From NCBI GenBank assembly GCA_021845965.1, contig JAJZUZ010000005.1, positions 1-64,000 on the forward strand: a DNA stretch of 64,000 bases, read 5' to 3'. Shown one piece after another: positions 58,931 to 64,000 of this stretch. A model generated the notes under the pieces. It was not told the origin of the DNA and searched no databases. It was given only the letters and a program-made list of their open reading frames with translations. Each line of letters begins with the position of its first letter. Position 1 is the first letter of the stretch. The stretch is from Pseudomonadota bacterium (GTDB lineage Bacteria > Pseudomonadota > Gammaproteobacteria > Burkholderiales > Burkholderiaceae_C). Position numbers and translations under genes: made by a program.

Positions 58931-61375
58931 TCAGGCCGAGAGTTTTTCGAACTGGCGCGTGTCGACCTGCGCCTTGGACGCCTCGAACCACGGATCGGGT
59001 TCACCGTCGAGTGCGAATTGCAGCCGCTCCCACAGGGCCTTGCGCGCCTCGTGGTCGTCAAGGATCTTCTTCTTCACGTAATCCAGGCCGACGCGGTTCA
59101 CGTAATGCACGGTGCGTTCCAGGTACCAGCCTTCCTCACGGTAGAGCTGCAGGAAGGCGCCGGCGTACTCCAGCACTTCGGCGGCCGTCTTGACCTTGCA
59201 GAAGAAGTGCGCGACCTCGGTCTTGATGCCGCCGTTGCCCGCGATGTGGATCTCCCAGCCGGAGTCGACGCCGATCACGCCCACGTCCTTGATGCCGGCC
59301 TCGGCGCAGTTGCGCGGGCAGCCGGAGACGGCCAGCTTGACCTTGTGCGGGGCATACATGCGCCAGAGCGCGCGCTCCAGGTCCTTGCCCATCTGCGTGC
59401 TGTCTTGCGTGCCCATGCGGCACCACTCGCTGCCCACGCAGGTCTTCACGGTGCGCAGGGCCTTGGCGTAGGCGTGGCCGCTGGGCATGCCGATGTCCTT
59501 CCACACGTTCTGCAGGTCCTCCTTCTTCACGCCCAGCAGGTCGATGCGCTGGCCGCCCGTGACCTTGACGGTCGGGATCTTGTACTTGTCCACCGCGTCG
59601 GCGATACGGCGCAGCTCGTCGGCCGTGGTTTCGCCGCCCCACATGCGCGGGATCACGCTGTAGGTGCCGTCCTTCTGGATGTTGGCGTGGCTGCGCTCGT
59701 TGATGTAGCGGCTCTGCGGATCGTCCTTGGCTTCCTTGGGCCAGGTGCTGAGGAGGTAGTAGTTCACCGCCGGGCGGCAGCTGGCGCAGCCGTTGGGCGT
59801 GCGCCACTCCAGGAACTTGAAGACGTCGCCGATGGTAAGCAGCTTCTTGTCGCGGATGGCGTCGCGCACGGCCTGATGGCCGTGGTCGGTGCAGCCGCAC
59901 ATGGCCTTGGTCTTGGGCGTGGCGGAGTAGTCGCCACCGGCGGTGAACATGAGGATCTGCTCCACCAGGCCGGTGCAGGAGCCGCAGGAGGCGCTGGCCT
60001 TGGTGTGCTTGCGCACCTCGTCCAGCGTGAACAGGCCCTTCTCCTTGATGGCCTTGCAGATGGTGCCCTTGTTCACGCCGTTGCAGCCGCAGACCTCGTC
60101 GCTGTCGGCCATGGCCGCCGCCTTGTTGTGGCCTTCGTGGCCGGCGTCGCCGATATTGGATTCACCGAACATCAGGCGGTCGCGGATGTCGCTGACGCTG
60201 CGGCCGTCGCGCAGCAGCTTGAAGTACCAGCTGCCGTCGACCGTGTCGCCGTAGAGGCAGGCACCGACCAGCTTGTCGTCCTTGAGCACCAGCTTCTTGT
60301 AGACACCGCCGCCCGGGTCGCTCATGACGATCTCCTCCGTGCCTTCGCCGCCCATGAAGTCGCCGGCGGAGAAGAGGTCGATGCCCGTGACCTTGAGCTT
60401 GGTGGAGGTGAGCGAGCCGGTGTAGCGGCCGATGCCGAACTGCGCCAGATGATTGGCCACCACCTTGCCTTGCTCGAACAGCGGGGCGACCAGACCGTAG
60501 GCGATGCCACGGTGCGCGGCGCATTCGCCTACCGCATAGATGCGTGCGTCGGTGGTGGTCTGCATGGTGTCGCTCACCACGACGCCGCGGTTCACGTGCA
60601 GGCGCATCCGCTCGGCCAGTCCGGTGTTGGGGCGGATGCCCACGGCCATCACCACCAGGTCGGCCGGGATCTCGCTGCCGTCCTTGAACTTCACCGCCTT
60701 GACGCGGCTGTCGGCGCCGGCGACGAGTTCCTGGGTCTGCGCGCCGATGAGGAACTTCAGACCCCGCTCCTCCAGGGACTGCTGCAGCATCTTGCCCGCC
60801 ACGTCGTCGAGCTGGCGTTCCATCAGCCAGGGCATGACGTGCACCACGCTCACGCTCATGCCGCGCTTCATCAGGCCGTTGGCGGCCTCCAGTCCCAGCA
60901 GCCCGCCACCGATGACGGCGGCATGCTTGTACTTGCCGGCGGCCTCGATCATGGCCTCGGTGTCGGCGATGTCGCGGTAGGCCAGCACGCCTGGCAGCTC
61001 CTTGCCCGGGACGGGCAGGATGAAGGGATTGGAGCCCGTGGCCAGCAGCAGGCGGTCGTATTCGGTGCTGAGCTTCTCGCCTTTCGCGTTTTCCGCATGC
61101 ACGATGCGGCGCACGCGGTCCACGTCGGTCACCTTCCAGCCGGCGTGCAGGGTGATGCCATGGTCCTGGTACCAGTCCCAGTCGTTGAGGACGATCTGTT
61201 CCAGCGTCTGCTCGCCGGCCAGCACCGGCGAGAGCAGGATGCGGTTGTAGTTGGGGTGGGGCTCGGCGCCGAAGACGGTGATGTCGTACAGGTCGGGGGC
61301 GATCTTGAGCAGTTCCTCCAGGGTGCGCACACCGGCCATGCCGTTGCCGACCATCACCAGTTTGGGTTTTTTCAT
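58931..61375 (-). CDS. nirB: Nitrite reductase (NADH) large subunit NirB
   Basis: 814 aa. FAD/NAD part: LVMVGNGMAGVRTLEELLKI, ALLG-type GGGLLGLEAANGLMKRGMSV. Two BFD-like 2Fe-2S domains: VCGCNGVNKGTICKA with SCGSCTGLVEQIL, and MCGCTDHGHQAVRDA with GCASCRPAVNYYL. Siroheme/4Fe-4S part: CVGSEWCRMGTQDS and SGCPRNCAEAGIKDVG. It reduces nitrite to ammonium with NirD. First gene after the attenuator-like leader. Confidence 0.94.
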   Translation of the reverse strand: MKKPKLVMVGNGMAGVRTLEELLKIAPDLYDITVFGAEPHPNYNRILLSPVLAGEQTLEQIVLNDWDWYQDHGITLHAGWKVTDVDRVRRIVHAENAKGEKLSTEYDRLLLATGSNPFILPVPGKELPGVLAYRDIADTEAMIEAAGKYKHAAVIGGGLLGLEAANGLMKRGMSVSVVHVMPWLMERQLDDVAGKMLQQSLEERGLKFLIGAQTQELVAGADSRVKAVKFKDGSEIPADLVVMAVGIRPNTGLAERMRLHVNRGVVVSDTMQTTTDARIYAVGECAAHRGIAYGLVAPLFEQGKVVANHLAQFGIGRYTGSLTSTKLKVTGIDLFSAGDFMGGEGTEEIVMSDPGGGVYKKLVLKDDKLVGACLYGDTVDGSWYFKLLRDGRSVSDIRDRLMFGESNIGDAGHEGHNKAAAMADSDEVCGCNGVNKGTICKAIKEKGLFTLDEVRKHTKASASCGSCTGLVEQILMFTAGGDYSATPKTKAMCGCTDHGHQAVRDAIRDKKLLTIGDVFKFLEWRTPNGCASCRPAVNYYLLSTWPKEAKDDPQSRYINERSHANIQKDGTYSVIPRMWGGETTADELRRIADAVDKYKIPTVKVTGGQRIDLLGVKKEDLQNVWKDIGMPSGHAYAKALRTVKTCVGSEWCRMGTQDSTQMGKDLERALWRMYAPHKVKLAVSGCPRNCAEAGIKDVGVIGVDSGWEIHIAGNGGIKTEVAHFFCKVKTAAEVLEYAGAFLQLYREEGWYLERTVHYVNRVGLDYVKKKILDDHEARKALWERLQFALDGEPDPWFEASKAQVDTRQFEKLSA

Positions 61376-61410
61376 CGCAACTCCGTCATCCGTTCAAAGC
61401 TGAAAACAAA

Positions 61411-61462
61411 AAAGGCGTCTGCACGATGCCGCCCGGTGGGCCTGGCATGTGTAGACGCCTTT
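61411..61462 (-). terminator. Attenuator-like terminator in the nirB leader
   Basis: On the minus strand AAAGGCGTCT (61462-61453) pairs with AGACGCCTTT (61420-61411), with GGCAT/ATGCC pairing inside, followed by TTTTTTGTTTT. It stops 36 bp before the nirB start. nas/nir operons in proteobacteria are often controlled by NasR/NasT antitermination at such a leader terminator. Confidence 0.75.
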
Positions 61463-61502
61463 GTCCTTGCTGCCGCCGACGCGCCATTGCGCCGACTGCT
61501 GC

Positions 61503-61522
61503 AACGGCCTGCTTCGGCCGTT
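61503..61522 (-). promoter_or_regulatory. Hexaloop hairpin upstream of the nirB attenuator
   Basis: AACGGCC (61522-61516 on the minus strand) pairs with GGCCGTT (61509-61503) around a six-base loop GAAGCA. ANTAR-type antiterminators recognise hexanucleotide-loop hairpins just ahead of a terminator; the loop has G at position 4 but G, not A, at position 1. Candidate NasT/NasR binding element. Confidence 0.45.
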
Positions 61523-61636
61523 TGATCAGAATGCCTGCAAGGAGCGTGCCAGCGCTTTCCCGGCATCTGGGGCCCGTCGCTCGCGGTTTTCCCGCGCCGG
61601 TGCGCCAGCTTGGTGCGCCCGGGGGCGCGCCGTGCC

Positions 61637-63376
61637 TCAATTCGGGCGCAAGGCGGAGTGCGTGGCGACGAGAAGCAGCAGCACGAGCAGGGTGAAGGAC
61701 AGGCCCTTCCAGAACGCCAGCGGATTGCGCTCCAGCAGCGGAGCCCGGCGCCGGTGCAGGAAAGCGCGGTTCGGATGCCTCAGGTCCCAGGCGAATTCGG
61801 ACACCTCGTCGTAGCGGCGCAGCGGGTCCAGGCTGACCGCCTTCTCGATCGCGCCGTCGATCCAGGCCGGGATGTGGCGTTCGCGCAGCCGCGCGGGCTC
61901 GTAGCTCAGGCGGCGCAGGTCGCTCCGGCTGCGCACACGCGTGAGCTGCAGTCCGTAGGGCAGGCGGCCGGTCAGCATCTGGTAGGTGATGCTGGCCAGG
62001 GCGAAGGTATCGGAGCGCGCCGAGCCCCCTTCGCCGAGGAAATACTCGGGGGCCGTGTACTGCAGGGTGCCCGGGACCGCATCCCGGGCGGCGGGCAGGG
62101 CAACCTCCAGCACGCTGGCGACGGCGGCAGAGCCGAAGTCGATGAGGCGCACCGTGCCCTGGGTGTCGATCATGATGTTCTCGGGGCGCAGGTCCTGGTG
62201 CAGCATTTCCATGCGGTGGAAGGCCTGCAGGCCCTTGGCCACCTGCTCGACGATGTTGCGCACCGCCTCCAGGTCGGGCGCGGGATGGTCGCGCATCCAC
62301 TGCGCGAGTGTCTGCCCTTCCACATAGTCCATGGCGACGTACAGGCAGCTGCGCCTGCGCTCCAGCGGGTAGGCGCGCAGCACATGGTCGCTGTGGATGC
62401 GGCGCGCCACCCATTCCTCCATGAGGAAGCGCTCGCGGTACACCGGGTCGTCCTGCAGGTCCACCGACGGGGTCTTGATGACCAGGGATGCGCCGCTGGC
62501 GATGTCGGTGGCGAGGTAGATGTGGCTGCGGCTGCTGCCATGGAGCTCGCGCACGATGCGCAAGCCGTCCAGCTCCGCGCGGGCGGCCAGCGGCGGCGGC
62601 AGGGGCAGCTCGCCGGCCTGTTGCGGCAGTTCGTGCAGGCCGGGGTCGGGCAGCCCGTCGACCCGCACGAGCTGCACCGTCAGGTTGTCGGCGCTGCCGC
62701 CCAGCAGGGCCTGCTCGACGATGGCCCGTGCCGCCCGCTCCAGGTCCGTGGCATGCGCGCGCACGGTGGCGGCGACGATGGCCGGGTCGACGTGCTCGTA
62801 GACGCCGTCGGTGGCGAGCAGGAAGGTGTCGCCGACCTCCAGGGGCTGGGTCTGGTAGTCGATCTCGATGGTCGGCGCCACGCCCAGCGCGCGGCTGAGG
62901 TAGCTCTCCTCGCGCGAAATCAGCACGCGGTGATCGGTCGTGAGCTGCTCCAGCGTCTGTGCATGCACCCGGTAGATGCGCGTGTCACCGACGTGGAACA
63001 GGTGCGCCGTATTGGAGCGCAGCACCAGGGCGCTGAAGGTGCAGACATGGCCGCGGTCCTTGTCGAAACGGCCTTGTCCCCGCTGCGTCTGGGCATGCAG
63101 CCAGGAGTTGGTGGCCGCGATCACCCGCTGCGCCGAGGTCTTGACGGACCAGGCGTCCGAGGTGCAGTAATAGTCGTCGAGAAAGCTCTTGACGGCCGAC
63201 TCGCTGGCAATCTGTCCCGCCTCGCTGCTGCTGATGCCGTCGGCCAGTGCAATGGCGATGCCCTTGGCGGCGAGCAACGGCGCCTGCGGCACGCACAGGC
63301 CGTGGAAGTCCTGGTTCGCCGGCTTGCGCCCCCGGTCGCTGTGCTGGCCGACGCTGATCTTCAGCTGGGTGGACAT
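61637..63376 (-). CDS. PP2C phosphatase-Ser/Thr kinase fusion
   Basis: 579 aa from ATG 63376. The N-terminal PP2C phosphatase (about 1-250) has DRGRKPANQDF, ALADGISSSEAGQIAS, LFHVGDTRIYRV and FLLATDGVYEHV. The kinase (about 265-530) has VIKTPSVDLQDDP, HQDLRPENIMIDTQGTVRLI and IDFGSA. A C-terminal hydrophobic helix (GLSFTLLVLLLLVATHSAL) may anchor it. Such fusions sit next to nitrate/nitrite transporters and nir genes and probably control uptake by reversible phosphorylation (inference). A longer start at 63403 is possible. Confidence 0.88.
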   Translation of the reverse strand: MSTQLKISVGQHSDRGRKPANQDFHGLCVPQAPLLAAKGIAIALADGISSSEAGQIASESAVKSFLDDYYCTSDAWSVKTSAQRVIAATNSWLHAQTQRGQGRFDKDRGHVCTFSALVLRSNTAHLFHVGDTRIYRVHAQTLEQLTTDHRVLISREESYLSRALGVAPTIEIDYQTQPLEVGDTFLLATDGVYEHVDPAIVAATVRAHATDLERAARAIVEQALLGGSADNLTVQLVRVDGLPDPGLHELPQQAGELPLPPPLAARAELDGLRIVRELHGSSRSHIYLATDIASGASLVIKTPSVDLQDDPVYRERFLMEEWVARRIHSDHVLRAYPLERRRSCLYVAMDYVEGQTLAQWMRDHPAPDLEAVRNIVEQVAKGLQAFHRMEMLHQDLRPENIMIDTQGTVRLIDFGSAAVASVLEVALPAARDAVPGTLQYTAPEYFLGEGGSARSDTFALASITYQMLTGRLPYGLQLTRVRSRSDLRRLSYEPARLRERHIPAWIDGAIEKAVSLDPLRRYDEVSEFAWDLRHPNRAFLHRRRAPLLERNPLAFWKGLSFTLLVLLLLVATHSALRPN

Positions 63377-63442
63377 GGCGAATGTAAAACGAGCCCCGTG
63401 CATTATTGCGACGGGGCCCGGGGTTGATGGCGCGTCGGGCGC

Positions 63443-64000
63443 TTATTTCACGGCGAGCTTGGGGGCGGTCTTGTAGTGGGTGGAGTACAGGGTCGCACCG
63501 ACGAAGGTCAGGCCGCCGACGAGGTTGCCCAGCACGGTGGGCAGTTCGTTCCAGATGAAATAGTCCATCAGCGTGAACTTGCCGCCCATCATCAGGCCGG
63601 AGGGGAACAGGAACATGTTCACGATGGAGTGCTCGAAGCCCATGTAGAAGAACACCAGGATGGGCATCCACATGGCGATGACCTTGCCGGAAACGTGGGT
63701 GGACATCATCGCGGCGACAACGCCTGTCGACACCATCCAGTTGCACATCACGGCGCGAATGAAGAGCGTGAGCATGCCGGCGGCGCCGTGTGCGGCGTAG
63801 CCGAGCGTCCGTGCCTCGCCGATGCCGCCCAGTTTCTGGCCGATGGCATTCGGGGCTTCGGTGAAGCCGAAGGTGAAGATGATGGCCATGAAGACGGCCA
63901 CGGTCAGTGCGCCGGCGAAGTTGCCGACGAACACCAGCCCCCAGTTGCGCATCACGCCGCTCCAGGTGGCGCCGGGGCGCTTGTCCATGACGGCCAGCGG
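63443..64000 (-). CDS. Formate/nitrite transporter (partial, runs off window)
   Basis: The frame is open at the right edge; about 186 residues are in the window. FNT motifs: NWGLVFVGNFAGALTVAVFM, MLTLFIRAVMCNWMVSTGVV, GFEHSIVNMFLFPSGLMMGG, and LGNLVGGLTFVGATLYSTHY. It forms a pentameric nitrite or formate channel; next to nirB, nitrite is likely. 66 bp upstream of the kinase gene. The true start lies outside. Confidence 0.88.
   Translation of the reverse strand, partial: PLAVMDKRPGATWSGVMRNWGLVFVGNFAGALTVAVFMAIIFTFGFTEAPNAIGQKLGGIGEARTLGYAAHGAAGMLTLFIRAVMCNWMVSTGVVAAMMSTHVSGKVIAMWMPILVFFYMGFEHSIVNMFLFPSGLMMGGKFTLMDYFIWNELPTVLGNLVGGLTFVGATLYSTHYKTAPKLAVK

Noticed and set aside
1-64000. CRISPR arrays, rRNA and tRNA genes
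   Set aside because: No regularly spaced repeats or conserved RNA gene sequences were seen in the window.

Overview
The window looks like the chromosome of a GC-rich betaproteobacterium, probably Burkholderiales and perhaps Comamonadaceae. This rests on base composition and on recognisable housekeeping genes (suhB, trmJ, cysE, yjgA/pmbA, rpsU-yqeY, a ProtSer-type nasA/nirBD cluster). No rRNA, tRNA or CRISPR array was seen.

Positions 108-25848 are an integrative mobilizable element inserted in the 5' end of mutS. A 20-bp direct repeat (TGCTGCATCATGGGGGTGTG) occurs at both junctions. The mutS body lies left of the element and its native first codons lie right of it. The left end of the element supplies a new in-frame ATG, so mutS is re-headed with an element-encoded N-terminus rather than simply broken. 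From left to right the element carries a tyrosine integrase, a HTH protein, a C5 methyltransferase behind a structured leader, an ankyrin protein, mobC plus relaxase (no type IV secretion genes, so mobilizable only), a winged-helix protein, ArdC antirestriction and a second ankyrin protein. It then carries a long minus-strand defence operon: sigma-70-like factor, GHKL (MutL/MORC-like) ATPase, Z1 helicase-like protein, PD-(D/E)XK protein, AIPR protein, Vsr nuclease and C5 methyltransferase. This matches the MORC/MutL-Z1-AIPR class of systems. A separate minus-strand cassette follows: RHH protein, TIGR04255 protein, a 167-aa unknown and a permuted papain-like protein. I do not recognise it as a named system.

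From 25.9 to 53 kb the window is core chromosome. It holds a light-repair cluster (DUF2256, FeS-type photolyase, DUF2237, DUF3429) that would directly precede mutS if the element were absent. Next come a PAS-GGDEF-EAL protein, a 268-bp nested-palindrome element, suhB/trmJ/cysE, an FtrABD-like iron uptake operon in which an outer-membrane barrel replaces the usual FTR1 permease, mogA, yjgA/pmbA, a membrane GGDEF protein, an HtrA protease beside a QseBC-like two-component system, yqeY-rpsU, and a flavoprotein/fatty-acid-hydroxylase pair.

From 53 to 64 kb lies an assimilatory nitrate/nitrite cluster on the minus strand: formate/nitrite transporter (cut by the window edge), PP2C-kinase fusion, an attenuator-like leader, nirB, a secreted double PilJ-box protein, nirD, nasA, SUMT for siroheme, and a soluble PilJ/MCP-like protein. 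Between nirD and nasA sit two tandem ~100-bp units. Each encodes a tiny ORF resembling the NasA N-terminus and a hairpin whose stems differ by compensating changes.
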